Source: an uncultured Candidatus Entotheonella sp.
GTDB lineage: Bacteria > Tectomicrobia > Entotheonellia > Entotheonellales > Entotheonellaceae
Length of the DNA: 64,000 nucleotides
Assembly: GCA_951828535.1 (NCBI GenBank)
Contig: OX639990.1
Coordinates: forward strand, 1,475,300 to 1,539,299
Reading direction: 5' to 3'
Made by a program: the position numbers and the translations under genes. Shown one piece after another: positions 33,380 to 41,715 of this stretch; positions within the stretch are counted from its first letter, which is position 1; every line of letters starts with the position of its first letter. The notes below the pieces were generated by a model. That model ran no database searches. It saw only the letters and a program-made list of their open reading frames with translations, and was not told the DNA's origin.

Positions 33380-33536
33380 AGAGGGTTAGCGGTATTACAG
33401 AACTCATTGCTCTCGGGCACGCCCGGTTGCACTGTGGTCTTCCCCTTAACCCTTCTGCACTGCTGGCGGGAATCGCAGGGTTGTTCCTCGATTCTCAAAG
33501 TAGTTCTGCTTTGTGCAAAGGTACGGAGAACGTCGC
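33370..33536 (+). promoter_or_regulatory. Long 5' leader of the cold-shock mRNA
   Basis: About 166 nt without a gene lie between the predicted promoter and the csp start. The leader holds a GC hairpin (CGGGC..GCCCG near 33415-33426) and pyrimidine-rich stretches. Enteric cspA leaders are of similar length and act as thermosensitive RNA. Function here is inferred from position and length only. Confidence 0.45.
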
Positions 33537-33737
33537 ATGGCGAAAGGTTCGGTAAAATGGTTTGACGATCGCAAGGGCTACGGCTTTATTGCCCGCGAGG
33601 GTGAGAAAGACATTTTTGTGCACTTCTCAGCGATCCAAGGCGACGGCTTTAAGACCCTCTCGGAAGGGGAAGAGGTAGAATTCGAGGTTGTGAACGGCCC
33701 CAAGGGCGAGCAGGCCACGAACGTTAACAAGCCGTAA
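33537..33737 (+). CDS. Cold-shock protein (CspA family)
   Basis: The 66-residue single cold-shock domain has RNP1 [10 protein letters not shown] and RNP2 DIFVHFSAI, preceded by the family start [11 protein letters not shown]. It binds single-stranded RNA/DNA and acts as an RNA chaperone or antiterminator. The ATG at 33537 follows ACGGAGAACG. A near-consensus promoter and a 166-nt leader lie upstream, and a strong intrinsic terminator lies about 27 nt after the stop, so it is a monocistronic unit. Confidence 0.95.
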   Translation: MAKGSVKWFDDRKGYGFIAREGEKDIFVHFSAIQGDGFKTLSEGEEVEFEVVNGPKGEQATNVNKP

Positions 33738-33763
33738 TTTACGTTAGCGGCACTGCTCAACGG

Positions 33764-33804
33764 TCCGTCTGCCAGGCCCAGCGTCCTGACAGACGGATTT
33801 TTTT
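33764..33804 (+). terminator. Rho-independent terminator after csp
   Basis: TCCGTCTG (33764-33771) pairs with CAGACGGA (33790-33797) and is followed directly by seven T (33798-33804). The T-run overlaps the stop codon of the convergent ThDP gene. Confidence 0.85.
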
Positions 33805-35434
33805 ATGCCCGCTCGGCGAGCTTGTGGGGGCGCAGAATGATCTCGTCGTACTCTGACGGGTCGACCGACGCCTCAACGATTACGGGCCCGGAAGCGGCAA
33901 GCCCTTGGGCAATCGCCTCGTGTACCTCGGCGACCGTGGTTGCCGGCAGCACGGGAACGCCGAAATAGTGCGACGGTGTCGGATAAGCGGCGGGAAACAG
34001 CGGCGTGCCGTAGCAGGGGTAGCCTTGGCGCTCCTGCTTGACGGTGATGAGCTGCAAGTGCCGGTCCACCAGCACGACAACCACCACCGCCAACCCCAGA
34101 CGCATGGCGGTGGCCATCTCACCCACCATCATCAGGAACCCCCCATCCCCGGTAATGCACACCACCTTTTGCTGCGGCTGGCAGAGCTTGGCGGCCAGAG
34201 CCGCCGGGATGCCGAAACCCATGGACGACCAGCCATTCGTCATGATCAACTGGCCCGGTCTTGAGGCGTGCCACAACTGGCCGATCAAATGGGTATGCGC
34301 CCCGACGTCACAGGCCAGCCAGCCGTCCTCGGGCAACAGTTCTTGCACCGCGGACACAACCTGCGACGGTGCCAAGGAAGAACGCGGTGCCGTCAGCGTA
34401 TCGAACAGGCGGCGGCGCCGGTCCTCCAACGCCGACAGGTCCCAGGCATGCGGCAAAGGCGGCAGTTGCGCCAGGAAATGGAGCGCCGCCCCGATGTCAC
34501 CGACGACCTCGGCCGCCAAGTGACACGATGCGTCTACGTCGGCAGGAACCGTGTCGACGTGGACGAGCGGCACGGCGGTCAGCCAATCCTCGTAATTGAA
34601 CTCGATAGGGTCGTACCCCAACGCCAGCACCAGGTCGGCGTCCTGAATGGTTTCGGCAACGATATTGCTCAGGGCGTGAAACAGGACGCCGGCGTAGGCA
34701 GGATGCTGCTCGCTGATAAATCCCTTGGCCATAGGGGAGAAAACGACCGGCAAGCGCTGCCGCTCGACGAACCGCACCAGGGCGTCGTGACCCGTCGCCC
34801 GCAGGCAGGACAGTCCGACTACCAGCAGCGGGCGTTTCGCCTGCCGCAACAAATCCGCCATATGCTCCAGTTGCGCCGCATCAGGAGCCGCCATCGCCGC
34901 ACCCTGCTGAACGGGTGCGCTACCCATCTCCGGCGCCGCCGCCTGTTTGCCGATATCCGCCGGCAGGCCGATGTGCACAGGACCGGGCACCTCGGACGTC
35001 GCCACTTGCACGGCGCGCCGCAGCGTCTGGCGTACGGTCGTGGGCGACAGGCGCGTCGTCCATTTGGTCAAGGGTGCGAACAGGGCTTGGTGATCGATGT
35101 GCATCTGCAGCGTCCGGTGCCGCATGCTTTCTGGCGCTTCGGTGGTGAACGCCAGCACCGGCGAGCGGTCCAGATAAGCAGCACCGACGCCGGTGCACAG
35201 GTTCGTGGCGCCCGGCCCGAAGGTGCCGTAACAGGCGCCGGGCTGACCGGTGATGCGGCTGCACACGTCGGCCATGAACCCGGCGGCGGCCTCCGTGCTG
35301 GTCAGCACATACTCCACCGGCCCGGTCCGCATGGCGTCCATAAACGGCGCCCAAGGGCCGCTCGGCACCCCAAAGACGTGCCGCACACCGGCCTCGGCCA
35401 ACACATCGATCATCGCGTCTGCAACATTGCTCAA
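33803..35434 (-). CDS. Thiamine diphosphate-dependent enzyme (acetolactate synthase large-subunit-like)
   Basis: The protein (about 543 residues) has the ThDP superfamily layout: catalytic Glu about residue 48 in TSTEAAAGFMADVCSRITG, GPGATNLCTGVGAAYLDRSP, the central domain LLVVGLSCL, and the pyrophosphate site GDGGFLMMVGEMATA (about 429). The normally closing Asn-Asn of the ThDP motif is replaced by Asp-Arg-His (VLVDRHLQLI). Both plausible starts are TTG; the one at 35434 follows AAAAAGGACAACCCC and is preferred over 35464. It lies about 40 nt downstream of an NAD-kinase-like gene in the same direction. Decarboxylase, lyase or synthase activity cannot be separated from sequence. It is only distantly similar to the ThDP enzyme at 4296. 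Confidence 0.8.
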   Translation of the reverse strand: MSNVADAMIDVLAEAGVRHVFGVPSGPWAPFMDAMRTGPVEYVLTSTEAAAGFMADVCSRITGQPGACYGTFGPGATNLCTGVGAAYLDRSPVLAFTTEAPESMRHRTLQMHIDHQALFAPLTKWTTRLSPTTVRQTLRRAVQVATSEVPGPVHIGLPADIGKQAAAPEMGSAPVQQGAAMAAPDAAQLEHMADLLRQAKRPLLVVGLSCLRATGHDALVRFVERQRLPVVFSPMAKGFISEQHPAYAGVLFHALSNIVAETIQDADLVLALGYDPIEFNYEDWLTAVPLVHVDTVPADVDASCHLAAEVVGDIGAALHFLAQLPPLPHAWDLSALEDRRRRLFDTLTAPRSSLAPSQVVSAVQELLPEDGWLACDVGAHTHLIGQLWHASRPGQLIMTNGWSSMGFGIPAALAAKLCQPQQKVVCITGDGGFLMMVGEMATAMRLGLAVVVVVLVDRHLQLITVKQERQGYPCYGTPLFPAAYPTPSHYFGVPVLPATTVAEVHEAIAQGLAASGPVIVEASVDPSEYDEIILRPHKLAERA

Positions 35435-35474
35435 GGGGTTGTCCTTTTTGAACGAGTGAGGCAAGCCAATTGCA

Positions 35475-36350
35475 TCAGAATCGCTGACGCCGCTGGTCGT
35501 CGATGCCGAGCACGCGGAGGGGCGGGGCGTCGGTGCTCACCTGCAACACGTCGCCCAGTCCGCAAGGCACGTGGCGGTGCGAGCCGTCGATGTAAAGCCG
35601 TCCCTGGCGCGTCTTCGAGATCAGTTCCAACTGCGCGTCCGGCGCTACCATGCCCTTAATGAGGCGATAGGGCGATCCGTCGGCAACGTACGGCTCGCGC
35701 ACCAGATACTGCAAGCGGCGCGAACGCAGCGGCATGCGGCGCCCGCCCGCCGACCGGATGGCCGCGGTGGACCCTGCGGCGCTGGCAAACCACACGCCGG
35801 AACTCTTTTGCGTTTCACAAACGGCGCCTAGTTGCAAGGTATAGGCCGTTATGGCGGCAGGGTTGGCGTGACAGAACAACAGATCGTTCAGCGCGCAGAA
35901 GTCGAGTGGGATGCCGTTGAGGGTCACCTGCATGCGCGCCAGCCGTACCTCCCGCAAAGCCCCTGCCAAGACGGCTTCCAGACGCTGCCGGACCGTATCC
36001 TGATCGGCGGCGCAGAATAAAGCAATGCTGCGCTGCGGGTCGGAATTAATCCCCAGCACCGGCGTCGTCACACTGTGGCGCGCCACCTCCAGGAATGTCC
36101 CGTCCCCCCCGACGCTGCACAGCAGATCGTAGCCTTCCGCGCTGCGCAACTCCCCACGATAAATGCAGTCGTAAGGGACCCCCACGGCCTCGAAAGCCCG
36201 GTGCACGGCGGCGAGCGTGCGCTGGTTCGCGTCATGACTCAACATCATGGCCCGAACGAACGGACGCGCCTGCTCTCGCAGGGTCTGGATACCCGTCCGC
36301 GATTCGTAGAGCTCGTAGTGACTTCTTTTGTAAACGACTAACGCGCGCAC
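35475..36350 (-). CDS. NAD kinase-like protein (ATP-NAD/diacylglycerol kinase fold)
   Basis: The 291-residue protein has the kinase signature LLCSVGGDGTFLEVAR (GGDGT), followed by LGINSDPQRSI and a second-domain segment GVWFASAAGSTAAIRSAGG, corresponding to the conserved TGSTAY region of NAD kinases. It phosphorylates NAD(H) to NADP(H) if canonical; the divergence (for example AGSTAAIRS) leaves room for a related substrate. The start is GTG at 36350. It lies between a nicotinate phosphoribosyltransferase (125 nt upstream on the same strand) and a ThDP enzyme, consistent with a nicotinamide cofactor cluster. Confidence 0.78.
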   Translation of the reverse strand: MRALVVYKRSHYELYESRTGIQTLREQARPFVRAMMLSHDANQRTLAAVHRAFEAVGVPYDCIYRGELRSAEGYDLLCSVGGDGTFLEVARHSVTTPVLGINSDPQRSIALFCAADQDTVRQRLEAVLAGALREVRLARMQVTLNGIPLDFCALNDLLFCHANPAAITAYTLQLGAVCETQKSSGVWFASAAGSTAAIRSAGGRRMPLRSRRLQYLVREPYVADGSPYRLIKGMVAPDAQLELISKTRQGRLYIDGSHRHVPCGLGDVLQVSTDAPPLRVLGIDDQRRQRF

Positions 36351-36384
36351 ACGCTACTCCCAAGCCCCCATCGTCATTCCTTTT

Positions 36385-36457
36385 GCGGGCTGGAAGCCCG
36401 CGCTCCCAGGCCCCCCTGACAAGGGGGGTTGGGGGGTTAGGATGGGCAAGATGCCCA
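36385..36457. repeat. Three consecutive hairpins between NAPRT and the NAD kinase-like gene
   Basis: GCGGGCT/AGCCCGC (36385-36401), CCCCCCT/AGGGGGG (36411-36428) and TGGGCA/TGCCCA (36443-36457) follow one another in a 75-nt stretch. The boilerplate-like wording (AAGCCCGCGCTCCCA and ATGCCCATGCTCCCA) suggests a dispersed REP/MITE-like repeat. It could also attenuate or stabilise the transcript. Confidence 0.6.
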
Positions 36458-36476
36458 TGCTCCCAAGAGGACCTTC

Positions 36477-37802
36477 TCAATACACGACGCGCTGCAACTG
36501 AGGACTCTGGCGCGCCTCTCGGCCCGTTTTCGCCATATCATGCCAACTGCCGTCGATCTTCGCCCGCACGACGTCGGCCGTGAAGTCGTTGTTCTCGCCC
36601 TCAAAGAAAAACGAGCCCACCCCGTAAATGTCCACCGGCACCCGCAGCGTCTCGAACTGCTGAATGCGCTGCGGGGTAAAGCCGCCCGTGGCCACGATCT
36701 TGATGTTGCGGAAATAGCGCCGGGCGCGCTCCAGCCAGCGGTAAGGCAGGTCGATGTGGTCCGCCAAGGTATCCAGAGCCTCGCGGATGTTGCGCACCAA
36801 GCGGGGATTCACGCCGCAGTCCAGCGTGGGGTCTCCCAGCGGGGCCACACTAACGTCAATCATGTCGCCCGAGGTGTCGGGCCGAACGCCGAACAGGACG
36901 TAGCGTTCGGCGTCCTCGGGCCGCCCGGCCTCTACGTGCTCCCGGTAGCGCCGGAACATCGCGACCGCAGTTTGGACGCTGTCGCCCACGCAGTCGTTGT
37001 TGACGTCAACCAGGGCCACGCGCTTGATCTCCGCGGGAATCAGGGACGCGAACTGCAACGTAGCCTCCACGGTGTCGCGGAGAAAGCAGAGTAGGTAGGC
37101 ATGAGCCATGGTGCCGCTGCCTTTGCCGCCCCACCAATCGCCCTGCGCCTCCGTAGAGATGTACGCATCGAGGCTGTCGTGCCGCTCGAGGTTCCAGACA
37201 TCGAGGGCGATCCGGTAGGCGTAGCCGTCCCCGGCCTGGGCTTCGTAGATGTCGAAGCGGGCGGGGAAGAACAGCAGCGGCTTGCCGCCGGACGCCTGCA
37301 AGGCCTGGTACACGTTGGTGGCAATGCGGGTACGCCGAGACAGGGCGCCGAGGGTGGGCGTTTCCAGAATGGCGAAGTCGCGGTAACGGCCCCGCACCCG
37401 CATGACGGGCTCCCAGGGCGCCACCTTGGCGCCGTCGTGCACGGCGTCGATTTCCAGGTTGTCGGCGGTGTTGACGAAGCGGCCCTGGTCGTCATGGAAG
37501 CCGGTGCAAAGCTTGAACATGGCCAGCGCCTCGTCCACGCCGGCGACCAAGGAAAACGGCGCCCGGCGAGTGAAGTACTGCATGTCCACTTCGATGTTGC
37601 CGACGTCGACCTGTGACACGTCGACGCCCTGCGCGGCAAGCGCGGCGCAGGCACCCCGAAAGCGGTAGCCCTGTTCGGCCAGCGCACCGAGGATGAAGGT
37701 GCTGTTGTTGAAGTAGTGATCGCTGTACCAGCCTTTCTGGATGCGCGCGGCGTCGAGCTTGAAAATGTCCACCGGCAACCGCTTCTGATCGACAACCGAC
37801 AC
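36477..37802 (-). CDS. Nicotinate phosphoribosyltransferase family protein
   Basis: The 441-residue protein begins VDIFKLDAARIQKGWYSDHYFNN, the N-terminal NAPRT pattern, and continues with EPVMRVRGRYRDFAILETPTLG, the conserved substrate-site region. Near the C-terminus are NIKIVATGGFTPQRIQQFE and PVDIYGVGSFF, the phosphate-binding turns. It should convert nicotinate and PRPP to nicotinate mononucleotide in NAD salvage. The start is uncertain: GTG at 37802 lies just after GCAGGAGGC, and an ATG at 37850 is an alternative. The NAD kinase-like gene lies downstream on the same strand, which supports a role in NAD(P) supply. Confidence 0.86.
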   Translation of the reverse strand: MSVVDQKRLPVDIFKLDAARIQKGWYSDHYFNNSTFILGALAEQGYRFRGACAALAAQGVDVSQVDVGNIEVDMQYFTRRAPFSLVAGVDEALAMFKLCTGFHDDQGRFVNTADNLEIDAVHDGAKVAPWEPVMRVRGRYRDFAILETPTLGALSRRTRIATNVYQALQASGGKPLLFFPARFDIYEAQAGDGYAYRIALDVWNLERHDSLDAYISTEAQGDWWGGKGSGTMAHAYLLCFLRDTVEATLQFASLIPAEIKRVALVDVNNDCVGDSVQTAVAMFRRYREHVEAGRPEDAERYVLFGVRPDTSGDMIDVSVAPLGDPTLDCGVNPRLVRNIREALDTLADHIDLPYRWLERARRYFRNIKIVATGGFTPQRIQQFETLRVPVDIYGVGSFFFEGENNDFTADVVRAKIDGSWHDMAKTGREARQSPQLQRVVY

Positions 37803-38674
37803 GCCTCCTGCCCCCCTCGGATATCCCCTGCCAAACGAGGCCTTGAGCATGCCACGCTTGCCGGGCCTTGTAAAGCCGCGGCGCGGTGGCAACAAGGCTC
37901 TCACCAATTGGACAATACGACGTGACGGTGGATAATGGCGGCGCAGAATCGCGGAGCGACAGCGTCGATATGGAGAGTCCCGCAAGGCAGCAACCGCGCA
38001 GCCAATACCGGCGGCAGGGGAACAGCCTGAGCGAACCCACGCCCGTTTTTTCCCGACTTCATAGGCTACGGCTCGCGCCCCGAATCGCCACCTTGTGCGT
38101 CACTTGCTAAGCTCCGCATTCGCCCCACAACACGGTCTGAAATCATCCATTTTGGCCTTGTCGGCCCCACCAAATTTGCCCAGAATTGCCAAAACTGGCC
38201 CCTTGGCGGGAAATCGCTGATCGGCGCTGGACGAGGGGCGCTTTGGCCAGCAACGGCGTGGGTTTTACCGCTGGCTAAAGTTGACATATCGAGACTTTAT
38301 CAGAACATATAAGGCGAATCGTTAAACCCGCTTGATAATGTTGCCCTCCGCTCAGGAAAACGCTACCTGTTCTTTCTTACTGTTCGGCGCAGTCGCACGG
38401 CGAATCGCCGCGCAGTACTTGTTCTCCAGCTCCGGCATGACCCTCGGCGGATAGCTGGTTGGCCTGATTTGCGATCTCGCCGGCCGTGGGGCATTCGAAT
38501 CAAATCGGAGCGGGCGGCCGACACTCACTTCCGCCGGCGAATTCGAAAGCAAGAATCAGAGTGCGCGGTCGCGGCGGGCATGCCAAATTCTCTATCGTGG
38601 CGCAAAGACCAAGATATCCATCGCGGCGAGCGGGGCCGCTCACCGCCGGCGATGCAACGACCCGAGGAGAAGAT
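37803..38674. other. Intergenic region with no recognised gene
   Basis: About 870 nt between the divergent NAPRT and ada genes. Several short frames occur on both strands without protein-like composition. An isolated TTGACA at 38281 and TATAAG at 38308 are too far apart (21 nt) to be a convincing promoter. The 3' part is expected to contain the ada promoter. Confidence 0.5.
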
Positions 38675-39763
38675 ATGATGGCCGAACCGAAGGCGATCCG
38701 AAGCCCCATGCCGACCCGATTCAGCAGCGACGAGGAACGTTGGGTGGCGGTCGTGAATCGCGACCATGCCGCTGGTGACGAGTTTGTCTACTCCGTCGCG
38801 ACGACCGGCGTCTATTGTCGTCCGGGCTGCGCGGCCCGACGACCGCAGCGCGAGCACGTGCGCTTCCACGCTTCCTGCGAGGTCGCCGAGAATGCCGGCT
38901 TCCGGCCGTGCCGACGCTGTCGCCCAAACGATCTTCCGCTTGCCGAAAGGCATGCGGAGGCGGTGGCAACCGCGTGCCGCCTCATCGAGACCGCGGAGGA
39001 GGTCCCGGACCTCGACGCGCTCGCGGGAGCGGCCGGCATGAGCCGGTTTCATTTCCACCGTGTCTTTAAGGCCGTCGCCGGCTGCACGCCGCGGGCGTAC
39101 GCCGCCGCTCACCGTGCGGATCGGATGCGCGAGGCGCTGCGGACGTCCCGAACAGTCACCGACGCTATCTACAACTCCGGGTTCAACTCGAGCGGCCGGT
39201 TCTACGCGGCCTCGTCGGCGACGCTGGGGATGGCTCCCTCGACCTTCCGGCGCGGTGGCATGGGCGAGAAGATCCGGTTCGCCGTCGGCGAGTGTTCGCT
39301 CGGCTCCATCCTCGTCGCGGCGACGGCCGGAGGGGTCTGTACGATTCTCCTCGGCGACGATCCGACCGCCCTGGTAAACGAGCTGGAGGACCGTTTTGCG
39401 GGGGCGAAACTGGTTGGGGGAGATTCGGAGTTCGAATCCATGGTAGCCCGAGTCATCGGCTTCGTCGAAGCGCCCGCGCTCGGCCTCGACCTGCCGCTGG
39501 ACATCCGCGGGACGGCGTTCCAGCGGCGGATATGGCAGGCGCTCAGGGAAGTTCCCGCCGGTACGACCGCCAGCTACGGCACGATCGCCGATCGCGTCGG
39601 CTCGCCGAAAGCGGCGCGGGCGGTCGCGCGCGCCTGTGCCTCCAACCCGCTCGCCGTCGCGATCCCCTGCCACCGGGTGGTCCGGAACGACGGCGCCCTC
39701 GGCGGCTACCGCTGGGGAGTGGAACGGAAGCGGATCCTGCTCGCCCGCGAGGACTTTTCCTGA
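38675..39763 (+). CDS. ada: Bifunctional Ada: DNA methylphosphotriester/O6-methylguanine methyltransferase and activator
   Basis: The 362-residue protein has the full Ada order. The N-terminal zinc domain has ligands Cys48, Cys52, Cys79, Cys82 (TTGVYCRPGCAARRP and FRPCRRCRP), where Cys48 accepts methyl from phosphotriesters. An AraC-type HTH follows (DLDALAGAAGMSRFHFHRVF and DAIYNSGFNSSGRFY). The C-terminal O6-methylguanine methyltransferase has its acceptor Cys332 in AIPCHRVVRNDGALGGYRWG. It repairs alkylated DNA and, when methylated, activates its own regulon. GAGGAGAAGAT precedes the first of two adjacent ATGs. No alkB or alkA gene follows. Confidence 0.95.
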   Translation: MMAEPKAIRSPMPTRFSSDEERWVAVVNRDHAAGDEFVYSVATTGVYCRPGCAARRPQREHVRFHASCEVAENAGFRPCRRCRPNDLPLAERHAEAVATACRLIETAEEVPDLDALAGAAGMSRFHFHRVFKAVAGCTPRAYAAAHRADRMREALRTSRTVTDAIYNSGFNSSGRFYAASSATLGMAPSTFRRGGMGEKIRFAVGECSLGSILVAATAGGVCTILLGDDPTALVNELEDRFAGAKLVGGDSEFESMVARVIGFVEAPALGLDLPLDIRGTAFQRRIWQALREVPAGTTASYGTIADRVGSPKAARAVARACASNPLAVAIPCHRVVRNDGALGGYRWGVERKRILLAREDFS

Positions 39764-39871
39764 GCCTGCCGGGGCAAGTAATCCGGACCGGAGAGCCACT
39801 GTTCTCGCAAGACAACGGGGCGATAGCAAACGGCCATGCAAGCTGGCCTTTCCTCGAAAAGTGGGAGATAG

Positions 39872-40099
39872 AAAAAGGGGCAAGCCAGCTTGGGTGTCAT
39901 GTACTTGCTCGGCAGGGGCGAGCCGCAAAACGACGTGCAAGGCTACGCCTGGCTCAACATTGCCGTCGGTCAGGGTTACGCATGCGCTGAGAAATTCAAA
40001 GAACTTGTCGCCAAACGTATGACCCGCGAAGGAATTGCCCGCGCACAGGAACTTGTGCGTGAATACTGGGAAGACTACGTGTTGCCATTCCGAGACTGA
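39872..40099 (+). pseudogene. Sel1-repeat (TPR-like) protein remnant
   Basis: The frame encodes about 70-75 residues that match the last part of a Sel1-like repeat protein: ASLGVMYLLGRGEPQNDVQGYAWLNIAVGQGY and then a helical tail MTREGIARAQELVREYW. An in-frame stop lies only six codons upstream of the first Sel1 residues and there is no good start (only a TTG), so the N-terminal repeats are missing. A short inverted repeat AAGCTGGC / GCCAGCTT flanks the upstream boundary (39840 and 39884). Most likely it is a fragment left by a deletion or rearrangement. Confidence 0.6.
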
Positions 40100-40331
40100 T
40101 TCGCGCCACCGCCTAGAGGTTCACATAAGCCGGGGTTATCTGTCAGAAGTTGGGCTCTTGGGACGGAGACGGTTTTTCAGCAGGGGTTACAGGGGAACTA
40201 CCGGGGCTCGAAACGTTCATCGACCGCTCGATGGATGGACGCAGGTCACCTACCGAGACACGCATCGACGCCTGCAATCGTGAACTCCCAGACCTATCGG
40301 TTCAGCAAATGCTGCCCGAGTGTGCGCATCG

Positions 40332-40694
40332 CTATAGGCACACCACCTGATCGAGATGCCCGCATGTTAGAGAGGCGACGGGTTCACTTTGCCAGGGAGA
40401 AATCGTCGTTGCTCCCGACCTGAGCCCTGCGTGCCCGGGTTTACACCACGGGACTTGAACGGGTGTGCCATCCAATCTTGTATGGTACCCATACGTGACG
40501 TGTATGGTCTCGTTGCAGATGTTCTGCAGCCTGGCCTGAAAAATGGTTCCAACGGGAGGAAGCCTGGTAAGTTGGATGCACCACGGTGGGGGATTTGGCT
40601 GGAATGTCGATTGAGGTATTGTCGGATAGACATCTGGGCTCACCGGCTTGGGGTTCTCGGCCATGGCCCTCATGACCTCGGAGAACGTTCCCAA
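40332..40694 (-). pseudogene. Possible decayed secreted Cys-containing protein
   Basis: The frame has a TTG start and about 120 codons. Part of it (FQARLQNICNETIHVTYGYH, then VQVPWCKPGHAGLRSGATT) looks like a real small secreted domain with paired cysteines. The hydrophobic N-terminal signal that would be expected (ARVFGLYVLAIGNVL) is found just upstream in another frame, which suggests a frameshifted pseudogene. The family is not recognised, and the call is weak. Confidence 0.25.
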
Positions 40695-40983
40695 TTGCTA
40701 AGACGTACAACCCGAAAACGCGAGCAACCACAGAGGCGCAATGCCGAACCAGCGGCGCCCTGCACCCTGGGACGCCTCGCGGTTCTTTAGCAGGCTATGC
40801 GGTATTGAAATCTGCACTTGGTTAGCCCTGCCCTCGGGTTTGAAATATCTTCTCTCGCCTCGCAGGCCGACATGGCTTCATACTAAAGCGCATTCACTTT
40901 GACACCAGGAATTTCTTCGGAATCCGGGTCTGGAGCATTTCCGTGCCGGATTGAATCATGTGTGGACTGGCGGCTTCAAGTAC

Positions 40984-41011
40984 GTCGGGTTAGCCGTAGG
41001 TCTAACCTGAC
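40984..41011. repeat. GTCGGGTTAG palindrome, degenerate copy
   Basis: GTCGGGTTAG (40984-40993) pairs with CTAACCTGAC (41002-41011) with one mismatch; related to the palindromes at 41041 and 13974. Confidence 0.45.
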
Positions 41012-41040
41012 AGAAGAAGCTTACGGGTCGACAATGGAAT

Positions 41041-41070
41041 GTCGGATTACGCTTCGCTAATCCGACCTAC
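41041..41070. repeat. GTCGGATTA intergenic palindrome, copy 2
   Basis: GTCGGATT (41041-41048) pairs with AATCCGAC (41059-41066), followed by CTAC, the reverse-orientation equivalent of the copy at 13974-14003. It ends 20 nt before the HAD gene. Confidence 0.6.
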
Positions 41071-41090
41071 AGCTTGATGAGGAATCCTAC

Positions 41091-41711
41091 ATGCGGGGCG
41101 GTGGCATCGAGGCCGTTATCTTCGACTACGGCGGCGTTTTGGCCCGGACCGTTGACCCGGAACCGCGGGCGGCCTGGGAACGCGACCTCGGCCTGACGCC
41201 GGGCACCTTGACGGCGACGGTACACGACAAGCGGTTATGGGTGGCGGCGCAAAACGGTGACATTGATTCCGATGCGCACTGGCAGGCGGTGGGGGCGGCA
41301 CTGGGGCTGAGCGAATCGCAATTGCGGGGACTGCGGGCGTCGTTTTACGCCGGGGACGTTCTCACTCAACGACTGTTGGCCCGCATTGACCGACTGCGGC
41401 AACAGGGCATGGCGTTGGGACTGTTGAGCAACTTCAGCACCGACCTGCGCGGCATGCTTGAGGCACAGGACCTGGCGCGGCGTTTCGACCACATCGCCAT
41501 TTCCGCCGAGCTTGGCGTGATGAAGCCGGACGCCGCGGCGTATGAAGCCATCCTCGGCATGCTCGCCCTGCCGGCGTCCGCCTGCGTGTTTATCGACGAC
41601 CTGCCGGCGAACGTCGCAGCCGCGCGGGCGCTAGGCATGCACGGCATCACATTTGAGGACACGGCGTCGTGCCTGGCCGCCCTGGAAGGGTTGTTGCGTG
41701 GATGGCCGTAG
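41091..41711 (+). CDS. HAD-superfamily (subfamily IA) hydrolase
   Basis: The 206-residue protein has HAD motif I in AVIFDYGGVLART (Asp11; the second Asp position is Gly-Gly, as in part of the IA family), motif II LGLLSNFS, motif III Lys in LGVMKPDAAAYEAIL and motif IV VFIDDLPANV. The missing second Asp of DxD is typical for dehalogenase-like or inactive-phosphatase members; the substrate is unknown. GATGAGGAATCCTAC precedes the ATG. It is convergent with the VOC gene, with 4 nt between stops. Confidence 0.85.
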   Translation: MRGGGIEAVIFDYGGVLARTVDPEPRAAWERDLGLTPGTLTATVHDKRLWVAAQNGDIDSDAHWQAVGAALGLSESQLRGLRASFYAGDVLTQRLLARIDRLRQQGMALGLLSNFSTDLRGMLEAQDLARRFDHIAISAELGVMKPDAAAYEAILGMLALPASACVFIDDLPANVAAARALGMHGITFEDTASCLAALEGLLRGWP

Positions 41712-41715
41712 GGGA

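Larger units (their letters stand above)
40100..41090. other. Degenerate intergenic region
   Basis: Nearly 1 kb with no convincing intact gene. It holds decayed coding traces (see 40332-40694) and two palindromes of the GTCGGATTA type at 40984-41011 and 41041-41070. Together with the Sel1 remnant it looks like a stretch of gene decay. Confidence 0.5.

Noticed and set aside
38281-38313. TTGACA ... TATAAG as a promoter of ada or an unknown RNA
   Set aside because: The spacer is 21 nt, too long for a standard sigma70 promoter, and it lies 360 nt from ada.
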